Below, piece by piece: positions 7,264 through 16,106 of a stretch of 34,012 bases of DNA. The notes beneath the pieces are model-generated. The model saw only the letters and a program-made list of their open reading frames with translations. It had not been told where the DNA came from and made no database searches. A program made the position numbers and the translations under genes. The first letter of the stretch is position 1, and every line of letters starts with the position of its first letter. This DNA comes from Porphyromonas cangingivalis (GTDB taxonomy: Bacteria; Bacteroidota; Bacteroidia; Bacteroidales; Paludibacteraceae): NCBI GenBank assembly GCA_945902955.1, contig CAMDNO010000024.1, positions 1 to 34,012 of the forward strand, given 5' to 3'.

Positions 7264-7856
7264 TTAAGTTGAACCCCATTCGGGGTTCGGAGGAGAGGTG
7301 TGGTTTTTGGCTTCCATAAACTTCGGATTTTGTTTCAAAATCTCTTGCATCACAGGGCAATCATCGTCGTGCGCACCGGGCAAGTAACCAATACTCATCA
7401 GGAATTTATTTACAATTTCACCACCTGTAAATCGGAAGTTTTTTTGAAAAGTTTCACCCATTCGGCTTTGGTGAGCGGATGATGGTGCTCCAGCCATTTC
7501 TCGAACAAACCATATTCCTGTTGCAATCCAAGAAGTACTTTGGCATTTTCGATAGCAGCATCCACTTTCAATCTGTTACGGATAATACCTGCATCGGCAA
7601 GCAAACGTTGGCGGTCAAATTCATTATAAGCAGCCACGGTAGCTATATCAAAATTGCTGTAAGCACTTCGAAAAGACGGCTCTTTTTTCAAAATAGTTTC
7701 CCAACTCAGCCCCGCCTGATTTATTTCGAGAATCAAACGCCCAAACAATTCATTATAGTTGTGAATGTGAAAACCATAGTGAAAATCATGATAGTTTTTG
7801 TGCAGGGTACGCCGTTCACTTTCTGCAGCATCATGTATAAATGTACAATATGACAT
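7264..7856 (-). pseudogene. Frameshifted copy of 3-methyladenine DNA glycosylase I
   Basis: It begins MSYCTFIH and is collinear with the intact tag gene at 8623-9174 up to LTKAEWVKLFKK (to about 7440). There one base is missing: the intact copy reads aaaaaaactttcc and this copy aaaaaaacttcc. The frame then moves to TSDLQVVKL and stops at 7410. The next frame continues the homology (FRFTGGEIVN, then GAHDDDC with the zinc-binding His and Cys) and ends at 7264 inside a palindromic repeat that replaces the normal C terminus. Loss of the zinc site by truncation should inactivate the product. A single-base sequencing error is the alternative. Confidence 0.85.
7271..7288. repeat. Third copy of the aaccccgaatggggtt palindrome
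   Basis: gaaccccattcggggttc is an 18-bp perfect palindrome with the same 16-bp core as 3461-3476 and 3534-3549, so the cassette at 3893-6957 is bracketed. It overlaps the 3' end of the tag pseudogene, where the frame reads NPEWG through it, so it has altered that gene's C terminus. Confidence 0.85.
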
Positions 7857-7888
7857 ATCAATTTTTTTAAACGATATTTTTCCATAAA

Positions 7889-7921
7889 CAAATTTAGGGT
7901 ATTGAATGTTTGAAACTCAAA
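7889..7921 (-). promoter_or_regulatory. Bacteroidetes-type promoter reading toward the tag pseudogene
   Basis: On the minus strand TTTG (7921-7918) is followed after 21 bp by TAAATTTG (7896-7889), fitting the TTTG / TAnnTTTG consensus. The -7 motif lies 32 bp before the pseudogene ATG. It overlaps the first codons of the divergent HD gene if that gene starts at 7906. Confidence 0.55.
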
Positions 7922-8586
7922 CACAACCCAAAATGACACATCAACAACTAATAAACTCTACTATCGCTTTTGTAAAACAAACTCTTGCAAATGCCGAAGG
8001 CGGGCACGACTGGTGGCACATTTATCGTGTATGGCAATTAGCTAAAAACATTGCTGCAACCGAAGATGTAGAATTGTTAGTAGTGGAATTGGGAGCGCTA
8101 CTTCACGATATTGCAGATGCAAAATTTCATAAGGGCGATGAAAGCATTGGTCCACGTTTGGCATTGGAATTTATGAAAGCTAATAGCGTCGACGACATAA
8201 TTTGCGAACATGTAGTTAATATTATTAGTAATATTTCGTTTGCCGGAGGCAATCATAATCAGCTTTTTAACTCCAAAGAATTGGCTGTGGTGCAAGATGC
8301 TGATCGCCTCGATGCCTTGGGTGCAATTGGCATTGCCCGTACGTTCAATTACGGTGGGTTTAAAAATCGTGAAATGTACAACCCTTCAATTAAGCCAAAA
8401 ATGAACATGTCAAAAGAGGAATACCGCAACAGCTCTGCACCGACACTAAACCATTTTTACGAAAAATTGTTGTTACTGAAAGACCGTATGAATACAGAAA
8501 CAGGGAAACGAATGGCCGCTGAACGCCACCAATTTATGGAACTATTTTTGGAACAATTTTATGCGGAATGGGATGGCCAAAAATAG
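7906..8586 (+). CDS. HD-domain phosphohydrolase
   Basis: A 226-residue metal-dependent HD phosphohydrolase of the YedJ/YpgQ type. Motifs in order are GGHDWWH (His34), LLHDIAD (His67-Asp68) and QDADRLDALGA (the distal metal-binding Asp near 131-133). Family members hydrolyse nucleotides or related phosphates, but the substrate cannot be read from sequence. The first ATG is 7906. A second ATG at 7933 (MTHQQLIN) gives a better N terminus by family comparison and avoids overlapping the divergent promoter, so the true start may be 7933. It lies between two inverted copies of tag, 36 bp before the intact one. Confidence 0.85.
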   Translation: MFETQTQPKMTHQQLINSTIAFVKQTLANAEGGHDWWHIYRVWQLAKNIAATEDVELLVVELGALLHDIADAKFHKGDESIGPRLALEFMKANSVDDIICEHVVNIISNISFAGGNHNQLFNSKELAVVQDADRLDALGAIGIARTFNYGGFKNREMYNPSIKPKMNMSKEEYRNSSAPTLNHFYEKLLLLKDRMNTETGKRMAAERHQFMELFLEQFYAEWDGQK

Positions 8587-8622
8587 TTTTAAAATCGGTT
8601 TTTTATCCTAATTTATTCAAAT

Positions 8623-9174
8623 ATGTCCTATTGCACTTTTATACACACTGCTCCCAAAAATGAGCGTCTCGAATTGCACAAAAACTACCACGATAATCAG
8701 TACGGATTTCCATTGCACGATGATAATGAATTGTTTGGACGGTTGATTCTCGAAATTAATCAGGCAGGATTGAGTTGGGAAACTATTCTGAAAAAAGAAG
8801 CTAATTTTAGAGTTGCGTATAGCAATTTTGATATTTTGTCAGTTGCAGATTATACTGATGTCGATCGCGAACGTCTGCTTTCGGATGCAGGCATTATTCG
8901 TAATAGATTGAAAGTGAACGCTGCCATTGAAAATGCACGAACAATAGTAGGACTCCAAATAGAATTTGGTTCGTTTGAAAAATGGTTAGAGTATCATCAT
9001 CCGTTAACCAAAGCCGAATGGGTAAAACTTTTCAAAAAAACTTTCCGATTTACGGGAGGCGAAATTGTAAACGAATTTCTGATGAGTATTGGCTATTTGC
9101 ATGGCGCTCACGATGAGGATTGTCGTGTTCTACAAGAAATTGTGAAACAAAATCCGAAATATTTGGGGCAATAA
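8623..9174 (+). CDS. tag: DNA-3-methyladenine glycosylase I
   Basis: A 183-residue base-excision repair enzyme that removes 3-methyladenine from alkylated DNA. The zinc site of Tag is complete: Cys4, His19, and the C-terminal His163 and Cys167 in GAHDEDC. The substrate-pocket residues are also present: Glu44 (RLILEINQAGLSW) and Trp52. Length equals the family norm. It follows the HD phosphohydrolase by 36 bp and may be cotranscribed with it. It is the intact paralogue of the inverted, frameshifted copy at 7264-7856. Confidence 0.95.
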   Translation: MSYCTFIHTAPKNERLELHKNYHDNQYGFPLHDDNELFGRLILEINQAGLSWETILKKEANFRVAYSNFDILSVADYTDVDRERLLSDAGIIRNRLKVNAAIENARTIVGLQIEFGSFEKWLEYHHPLTKAEWVKLFKKTFRFTGGEIVNEFLMSIGYLHGAHDEDCRVLQEIVKQNPKYLGQ

Positions 9175-9296
9175 ATATCACAAGGATTTTTTGCGAACAT
9201 TATTTATCTATAAAACGTTAGTTTATTGATAATTTAAACAGTTACCATCTACCATTTAAATTGTAACTGGTAAATGACATAATAGTAAATAAATCA

Positions 9297-10163
9297 ATGA
9301 TTGAAATAGATAAAAAATCGGGCTTTTGTTTTGGAGTAGTAAACGCTATACAAAAAGCCGAAGAGGAATTAGCAAAAGGCGAAACGCTTTATTGTTTAGG
9401 TGATATTGTTCACAATGGCGAGGAGGTTGAACGTCTTTCAGCTTTGGGAATGATAACCATTTCGCACGAAGAATTTAGTACGATGCACGATGTGAAAGTA
9501 CTTCTACGAGCACATGGCGAACCACCAAGCACTTACGAAATTGCGAAGCAAAATAATATTACTTTGGTTGATGCATCGTGCCCTGTGGTGCTCAAACTGC
9601 AATCGCGCATTAAAAAGTCGTACGAAACAGTGCCAACACCCGACACCCAAATTGTAATTTACGGGCATCACGGACATGCCGAAGTAAATGGTTTGGTGGG
9701 ACAGATTGATGGTAATGCCATAGTAATTGAGGACGAAAGCGAGTTGGATAAAGTTGATTTTTCGAAAAATATTCGCTTGTTTTCGCAAACTACCAAATCG
9801 CTAAGTGGTTTTAATCAGTTAGTTGAAACGGTACAATCTAAAATGGAAAACGACGCAAATTTGGAATTTTCCGATACAATTTGCCGTCAGGTTGCTAATA
9901 GAATCCCAAATATTACTACCTTTGCACAAGAAAACGATATTATCGTATTTGTGAGTGGCAAAAAGAGCTCGAACGGCAAAGTGCTTTACGAACATGCCAA
10001 GTCTATCAACCCAAATTCGTATATCGTTTCTAAACCCGACGAAGTGGTTGGATTGGGTCTCGATTTGTCAAAAAAAATCGGTATTTGCGGTGCCACTTCT
10101 ACACCTCGTTGGCTTATGGAAGCTGTAATGGAAAAACTGAATGACATGGCTGCTACAGCCTAA
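9297..10163 (+). CDS. ispH: 4-hydroxy-3-methylbut-2-enyl diphosphate reductase IspH
   Basis: A 288-residue iron-sulfur enzyme for the last step of the MEP isoprenoid pathway, reducing HMBPP to IPP and DMAPP. The three cluster cysteines are visible as Cys11 (GFCFGV), Cys95 (DASCPVV) and Cys196 (DTICRQVANR). Substrate-binding His39 (IVHN), His73 (RAHGEPP) and HHGHAEVNG with the acid Glu129 are present, as is FSQTTKS. Length matches bacterial IspH. It is followed after 15 bp by ilvE, suggesting cotranscription. Confidence 0.97.
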   Translation: MIEIDKKSGFCFGVVNAIQKAEEELAKGETLYCLGDIVHNGEEVERLSALGMITISHEEFSTMHDVKVLLRAHGEPPSTYEIAKQNNITLVDASCPVVLKLQSRIKKSYETVPTPDTQIVIYGHHGHAEVNGLVGQIDGNAIVIEDESELDKVDFSKNIRLFSQTTKSLSGFNQLVETVQSKMENDANLEFSDTICRQVANRIPNITTFAQENDIIVFVSGKKSSNGKVLYEHAKSINPNSYIVSKPDEVVGLGLDLSKKIGICGATSTPRWLMEAVMEKLNDMAATA

Positions 10164-10178
10164 AAATAGAAGTGCTTT

Positions 10179-11195
10179 ATGGAAATTGATTGGAAAAACC
10201 TTGGTTTTGGTTATATGAAAACGGATTTCAATATCCGTTGTACTTATTCGAATGATGCTTGGGGTGAACTCGAAGTGCATGATAACGAGCATATTTCACT
10301 TCATATAGCCGCTACTGTTTTGCATTACGGACAGGAATCGTTTGAAGGTCTGAAAGCTTTCCGTGGTAAAGATGGTAAAATCCGCATTTTCCGTATGCGC
10401 GACAATGCGCTTCGCATGCAAGATTCCGCAGACAGTACTTTAATGGCACAAGTGCCCATCGAAATTTTTGAAGAAGCTGTGCTCAAAGCCGTAAAACTCA
10501 ACGAACGTTTTGTGCCGCCTTACGAATCGGGCGCAGCGCTTTATATTCGTCCCGTGCTTTTTGGCTCTGGTGCACAAGTGGGAGTGAAGCCCTCGCACGA
10601 ATATATGTTTATTGTGTTCGTAACGCCAGTTGGGCCTTATTTCAAAGGTGGTTTTCAAACTACTCCTTTTGTAATAATGCGCGAATACGACCGCTCAGCG
10701 CCTCTTGGCATGGGAAAATACAAAGTAGGTGGAAATTACGCTGCCAGCCTCGTTGCCGGAAAACGCGCTGCAGAATTGGGCTATTCTAATATTTTCTATT
10801 TAGACGCAAAAGAAAAGAAATATATCGATGAATGTGGTGCGGCTAATTTTTTCGGTATTAAAAATAACACCTACGTTACGCCAAAATCCGAATCTATTTT
10901 ACCTTCTATTACCAACAAAAGTTTAATGGTTTTGGCCGAAGAAATTGGGCTTAAAGTAGAACAACGCAAAGTTCCGGTTGAGGAATTATCCACGTTCGAA
11001 GAAGCCGGAGCCTGCGGTACTGCCGCTGTTATAAGCCCCATTGAGCGCATCGACGATTATGATATAAACGTTTCGTACGTTTTTACAAAAGATGGCAAGC
11101 CAGGCCCAGTGAGCGACAAACTGTATCACAAACTTCGAGCCATCCAATATGGCGACGAACCCGATATGCACGAGTGGGTTACGGTGGTGGAATAA
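10179..11195 (+). CDS. ilvE: Branched-chain amino acid aminotransferase
   Basis: A 338-residue fold-type IV PLP enzyme that transaminates the 2-oxo acids of leucine, isoleucine and valine with glutamate. The PLP lysine is Lys182 in KYKVGGNYAAS. Other family signatures are LHYGQESFEGLKAF (49-62), YIRPVLFGSG (122-131), YIDECGAANFFG and the late EAGACGTAAVISP. Length and motif order fit the eukaryote-like BCAT II group common in Bacteroidetes. It sits 15 bp after ispH and converges on the lyase gene with only 8 bp between the stops. Confidence 0.95.
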   Translation: MEIDWKNLGFGYMKTDFNIRCTYSNDAWGELEVHDNEHISLHIAATVLHYGQESFEGLKAFRGKDGKIRIFRMRDNALRMQDSADSTLMAQVPIEIFEEAVLKAVKLNERFVPPYESGAALYIRPVLFGSGAQVGVKPSHEYMFIVFVTPVGPYFKGGFQTTPFVIMREYDRSAPLGMGKYKVGGNYAASLVAGKRAAELGYSNIFYLDAKEKKYIDECGAANFFGIKNNTYVTPKSESILPSITNKSLMVLAEEIGLKVEQRKVPVEELSTFEEAGACGTAAVISPIERIDDYDINVSYVFTKDGKPGPVSDKLYHKLRAIQYGDEPDMHEWVTVVE

Positions 11196-11203
11196 AAATA
11201 AGA

Positions 11204-13645
11204 TTAAAACTTCGTAAATCCCTTTTGTTCGGAATCGGCCATCAGTTCTTTGCCGGAAAATGTGATTTTTTGTCCTTGTCCAATGTACAATGATACTTCT
11301 GTTTTTCCGCCTTTAACAACGGTTCGTACAATGCCAAATCGTCCCTGAAATTTGATTTTGAGTTTTTCTAAATTCAAAGAAATACTGTCATTGTCGTTCG
11401 ATAGAATATAATCGGTAATTGTAGCGCCATCGACCTCCGAAACAACTACTGCACCAACAACCTTACTTTCCGAGAATATATTTGTTAGCGATTTTACCGA
11501 TTTAGTATTTTGTTCAGCAGGCTCGAATACTGCCACAAATGGTTTTTTCCACGCTTCGCCATACTGACGAACAGCCATAACCGGAGTTTTCTTTTTGTCG
11601 TAACCATGCATTACTCCTTTTATATAGAGCGCCTTAGCCGAAGTATATTCCCTATTAATGCCAGAAGGCATAAATACATGCATGTTTTTATTGACAGTAT
11701 TTAATGCAAATGTAGCTTCGATGGCTTTGTTGGTAGCAGTTGAAGACTCAACTTGTTTGAAATATCTCCAGCCGGTTTTCGACCCTGCAATATCGGTAGC
11801 GTATTTTTCAGTAGCGCGTAATGGAACACATGTGTTATCGGCAAATTTTAATTCAAGCGTATCGCCAATATTATGGTAAATGTAATCGTGGTAATTATTG
11901 CTGGTTTTGCCTTTCGAACGGAAAATATCGAAATAATATGCCGTTGTAGGGCTCGTACGAATAATACTGTTCGTTCGCTGTTGCAAACAATTGTTGAATT
12001 TGTCGTCGATAAATTGAGTTGTAAATGAAAAATTGGAAGTAATAGGTTTCTCGTAAACTTTAGGCTCACAGGCTATCAGATTCACCTTACTCATTCTGTT
12101 ACCCCAACCTCCACCACTAATACCTGAGCCGTTAGCAATTACAGTATTATGCGCTGCCAGTTTTACCCGGTAATTTACGTGTTCGTCAGTCAGATAAGTT
12201 CCACTTCCACCCTCTACTCCAAACACTTGCCCTTTGCCGTACAATACCATATCGATGCCTGTGGAATGCGCGTGAACATACGTAGCGCCTCCGGTGTAAA
12301 GCATCATGCCATTGGTTTTAACATCCGGTGTGTTGTAATTTCGTTGAATAACCAATCCGGCATGTTCAACGGGAGTATTTGTTGCCAAAACCGGAGCTTT
12401 AGGTGTAATGGTATCTTCTACATTTTCGGCCCCTAGCAACAACAAAGGATCGCTCCACTCCAACCTTGCAGTTTCAAATTTAGCATTTCTTCCTCCCCGT
12501 TTGATATATTCGTATCTCAACGATTGCTTTGTTTTGGCAATAATATCAGGATAATTTTTGCGGGTTGCAATATGCAATATTAATTCATAGCCATCTAACA
12601 AATCAATATTGCCTGCATCGCCAAATCGCGTTCCTTCGCCGGATGGATATTTAAAGTTTTCGTAAAACGAATAACCTTCCAATATCCGTTTGTTTTTGGT
12701 AATAATATCCAATTCGGGTTTATAACGGTCGATAATGTCAAGGGTTTGAAGAATAAGGTAATGTGAACCTTTGGAATAACTGATTGTCTCGTCCCAGATA
12801 TTTTGTTTGGTAAAATTATTGAGAGTCCAGGTATAAGCATCGAAGGGAAATTTTAAGGGGTCGTTGTAAAAATAATTGAAATACTCTTCGCGTTTGGAAT
12901 CATCGTCAATCATTAATACATTAAACAAAGCTCCATTCCCGGATAGCACCGAATGATTACAATTTTGAGCCGTAATACTTTTAAATATAACAGTGGCAAG
13001 CGTTTCGGCTGTTTTTTGTGCCGCAATATGGTTGAAGGGTTTTCGTAATCCGGTAGTTTTATCAAAAACAGTGTTTGCCGGATTATTTACATAATTATAA
13101 ACAAAATCGTAGATAATGGGAATTTTAGGGAAAAGCGCTCTGGATTCCAACCACCAATCATTAAAAAACAAACCACTCTTAGCACTGATATATCTTTTTG
13201 CCTCCAAAACCGACAATCTTTCGTTGTAATGATTCAGGATATCTGCTGCATATTGTGCATAGTTTTTATCATCGGTTAAATAATACAAAATAGCCGCTTC
13301 GGATGCTGATGTTAAAATATTATTATGGTTTGACCGTTCTCCTTTATTATCGGGGATTGCCGATATTTCATTCAAAATTTGGGCAGGATTTGCTTTGTGA
13401 ATATCCACCTGCGCATCAACACGATTTTTTAATTGCTTGAAAAGCGAACTAGCCCATTCGTATTGTTGAATATTGTCAATAATCCGTTGTCGGTTGGTGT
13501 AACTTGCCCATATTAATGGGTGTTTCGACGATAAATTGCTTGTGGAGGTAGGCGAAAAAGAAATTACAGATTTAACTTCTGCGTGAATAAAAATTGAAAC
13601 TGAAATTAGCACTAAAAGTGTAAGCGATATTTTTTTGATTTTCAT
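11204..13645 (-). CDS. Heparinase II/III-like polysaccharide lyase
   Basis: An 813-residue exported protein. A signal peptide covers ~1-22. Residues ~45-390 look like the alpha/alpha-toroid of heparinase II/III-type lyases (FFNDWWLESRALFPKIPII, NHSVLSGNGALFN). A beta-sandwich follows with HAHSTGIDMVLYGKGQVF at ~455 and AAHNTVIANG at ~498, regions that hold catalytic and zinc-binding histidines in this superfamily. It should cleave uronate-containing glycans by beta-elimination, but the exact PL family and substrate cannot be assigned. No T9SS C-terminal domain was seen. It is last gene of the GH89-GH78-lyase operon, 40 bp after GH78. Confidence 0.8.
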   Translation of the reverse strand: MKIKKISLTLLVLISVSIFIHAEVKSVISFSPTSTSNLSSKHPLIWASYTNRQRIIDNIQQYEWASSLFKQLKNRVDAQVDIHKANPAQILNEISAIPDNKGERSNHNNILTSASEAAILYYLTDDKNYAQYAADILNHYNERLSVLEAKRYISAKSGLFFNDWWLESRALFPKIPIIYDFVYNYVNNPANTVFDKTTGLRKPFNHIAAQKTAETLATVIFKSITAQNCNHSVLSGNGALFNVLMIDDDSKREEYFNYFYNDPLKFPFDAYTWTLNNFTKQNIWDETISYSKGSHYLILQTLDIIDRYKPELDIITKNKRILEGYSFYENFKYPSGEGTRFGDAGNIDLLDGYELILHIATRKNYPDIIAKTKQSLRYEYIKRGGRNAKFETARLEWSDPLLLLGAENVEDTITPKAPVLATNTPVEHAGLVIQRNYNTPDVKTNGMMLYTGGATYVHAHSTGIDMVLYGKGQVFGVEGGSGTYLTDEHVNYRVKLAAHNTVIANGSGISGGGWGNRMSKVNLIACEPKVYEKPITSNFSFTTQFIDDKFNNCLQQRTNSIIRTSPTTAYYFDIFRSKGKTSNNYHDYIYHNIGDTLELKFADNTCVPLRATEKYATDIAGSKTGWRYFKQVESSTATNKAIEATFALNTVNKNMHVFMPSGINREYTSAKALYIKGVMHGYDKKKTPVMAVRQYGEAWKKPFVAVFEPAEQNTKSVKSLTNIFSESKVVGAVVVSEVDGATITDYILSNDNDSISLNLEKLKIKFQGRFGIVRTVVKGGKTEVSLYIGQGQKITFSGKELMADSEQKGFTKF

Positions 13646-13685
13646 GTGTTTAATTATTTTGGAACAAAGATATTAAATTCTAAAA

Positions 13686-16106
13686 TTATTGACAACTTAC
13701 TTCTATTTTATATTTACCTTCAGTCAGTTTGAAATTTCCTGTTTGCAAGTCTTTAACCAGACTAGATAAGTTTACACCATTTTTATCAAAGACTTCAATT
13801 TTACAAGATTGTGAAACAGGCAATTTCAGATTAGCTTTTGTGTCATTTGGAATCTCAATTGTATAGGAATAACTTTGAGTCGTTGTTTTTTTCCAGTTCG
13901 AAACAACAGCTCCCTGGGGCGAAAGATAGGTACAATTTACTGAATCAAGTCCATCAGGCATTGTTGGTTTTAAATAGAATTCTTTAAATCCTGGATGGTC
14001 TGGGTCAGGTTGAATACCTGCCAACCAGCGATAAAACCATTCGGAAACTGTACCAAACATAGGGTGATTGTTGGAGAATGTGTTATCACTTTCTTTCCAT
14101 GTTTCCCAAATTGTGGTTGCTCCTTGGTGAATCATATAACCCCAACCTGGATAATCTTTGCTGTTTACAATATCAAAAACAGAATTTGGAGTTCCGTATT
14201 CAGCCAATGTTTCTAACGCATATTTTGTTCCAAAAATACCGGTTTTAAAATGACCGTTAGCTTCGCCTTTAATAGCCATAAGCAGTGAATCTTTTGCAGC
14301 AGGCAGTTCATTTTCGGATATTATGTTGTGATAAAGCAGTGAGGAGAATAAAGTTTGTCGATTGATTTTTTTTAGATAAGGTTTGTCCCAAAAAGCTTCT
14401 TTAATCTTATTTCTTAAATGGTTTTCCAAAACTTCATATTTCGTTATATCTGCTGTATTTCCCATTACGGTTGCAAAGGTTTTCATAATACGAGCACATT
14501 GCAGGTAATGGCAAGTGCCCGTAAGTTGCACCGAAACTGGTTCCATGGATTCATGGTCGCTTAAACCCCTGTTTACAATTCCTTCAGGATGAATCCGTGC
14601 AACCTTATCCATCCACCTGTTATTCAGCGTATAAAGTTCTTTGATAATGTCGGTGTCTCCATAATAAAGGTACAGGTAGTATTGCGTTGTCAGAAAAGCC
14701 GATTCCCAACTAATACCACAATAGGCTATGCCGGTAAAAGGAGCCGTATCTACAAAAACCGAATCATTTATGGCGTCTACCCAATCGTAAATGGTTTTGC
14801 GATAGAAGGCCTGCATGTCGAAATTATAGATAAAAGATTCACTCGTTGCATTTAAATCGCCTCCATATCCAAAACGCTCCCGCGCGGGACAATCGGACTG
14901 AACACTCACTAAATTGGACAGGAAAGTTCGTTGGGTAGCGCTTTGAATTTTATTCAACAATTCCGATGAGCAGGAAAAACTATTTTCGCGGGTAACATCC
15001 GTATGCATAAAAAGTCCCCGAATTTCGTCCGTTTCCGGTTTCTTGCGCATTCCCTTTATTTCCATGTATCTGAATACATGGTAAGTAAAATCGGGACTGA
15101 ACCACTTTGGCGATTCTTTACCAACGATATAACTATCCGTTTGCCACGCTATTGGTGGAGCTCCTGGACCACCAACGCCTTTTCTTTTAATTTGCCCTGT
15201 AACGGTAGTCATGGGGTTCAGGCGTCCATCGGCATAAACGCGTTCGCCAAAACGGAAGTGAATGGTGTCGTCTGCATTTCCGGAGATCTTTATCCGATAA
15301 GTTCCGGTAAAGTTTTCGCCCATATCTACTATCCAAGTTCCTTTCTCGGTCGAATAAATGTTCACCGGAGTAATTTCGCGTGTAATTTTAACAGGTGGAA
15401 AAAATGCTTTTTCGAGCTTTCCTGCAGGAGCTTTTCCAATGCTTGCGGTTTTCCATTTCGAGTCATCAAAGTGTGGTTTGTTCCATGCTCCCAACTCTTT
15501 GTTAGCATCGTAGCTAACTCCTATATAAATGCTGTTCTTAACAATTGGGCCTAAAGCGTATTTCCATGATTTATCCGAAACAATCTCTTCCGATTTTCCA
15601 TTGCTATAATGGATTAAGAGTTTGGCAATAAAAACCGGTTTCCCTACAGTAAGGTCTTCTCGCAGGTTTCTTTTTCCCCATTTCCGGAGAGGCAGCGGGT
15701 TGTAAAAACCATTGCCAAGCGCTACGCCAATGCAGTTTTTGCCTTTTTGAAGCAATGAAGTTACATCGTAGTCAGCATAAAATATCCGCTTGCTAAAATC
15801 AGTCCATGCAGGATCAAGCAAATTATCCTCCATTGCTACTTCATTGATGGAAGCTTTGTAATAACCGGCTGCCGTAATGGTTAGTGTGGCACTTTTAACC
15901 GATTTTTTTAGTATAAATTCCTTTCTGAAAATGGGAGCAGGATGTTCCAAATAAAACAAAGAATCGTTTGTGGGCAATGGAATCCCATCTTCTAACCATT
16001 TTGCTTTATTATCTGCCCCAAAAACAGACGATGTGCTTTGAGCTAAGCTTTTGAAAGAAAGCAAGCCCAAAACACAACAGCCTATAAGAATTTTCAACAT
16101 TTTCAT
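13686..16106 (-). CDS. Alpha-L-rhamnosidase-like glycoside hydrolase (GH78)
   Basis: An 806-residue exported enzyme with a signal peptide (~1-22, ending SLAQ). The N-terminal beta-sandwich modules carry GH78 signatures (PIFRKEFIL, AAGYYKASINE, LDPAWTDFSKRIFY). The central (alpha/alpha)6 barrel begins near residue 390 with SDCPARERFGYGGDLNA at ~415, the GH78 acidic loop, and continues to HQGATTIWETWKES and HPMFGTVSEWFYRWLAGI. A C-terminal beta-sandwich completes the family layout. It releases terminal alpha-L-rhamnose from glycans, probably in the periplasm. Its start overlaps the GH89 stop by 4 bp, so the two are translationally coupled. Confidence 0.9.
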   Translation of the reverse strand: MKMLKILIGCCVLGLLSFKSLAQSTSSVFGADNKAKWLEDGIPLPTNDSLFYLEHPAPIFRKEFILKKSVKSATLTITAAGYYKASINEVAMEDNLLDPAWTDFSKRIFYADYDVTSLLQKGKNCIGVALGNGFYNPLPLRKWGKRNLREDLTVGKPVFIAKLLIHYSNGKSEEIVSDKSWKYALGPIVKNSIYIGVSYDANKELGAWNKPHFDDSKWKTASIGKAPAGKLEKAFFPPVKITREITPVNIYSTEKGTWIVDMGENFTGTYRIKISGNADDTIHFRFGERVYADGRLNPMTTVTGQIKRKGVGGPGAPPIAWQTDSYIVGKESPKWFSPDFTYHVFRYMEIKGMRKKPETDEIRGLFMHTDVTRENSFSCSSELLNKIQSATQRTFLSNLVSVQSDCPARERFGYGGDLNATSESFIYNFDMQAFYRKTIYDWVDAINDSVFVDTAPFTGIAYCGISWESAFLTTQYYLYLYYGDTDIIKELYTLNNRWMDKVARIHPEGIVNRGLSDHESMEPVSVQLTGTCHYLQCARIMKTFATVMGNTADITKYEVLENHLRNKIKEAFWDKPYLKKINRQTLFSSLLYHNIISENELPAAKDSLLMAIKGEANGHFKTGIFGTKYALETLAEYGTPNSVFDIVNSKDYPGWGYMIHQGATTIWETWKESDNTFSNNHPMFGTVSEWFYRWLAGIQPDPDHPGFKEFYLKPTMPDGLDSVNCTYLSPQGAVVSNWKKTTTQSYSYTIEIPNDTKANLKLPVSQSCKIEVFDKNGVNLSSLVKDLQTGNFKLTEGKYKIEVSCQ

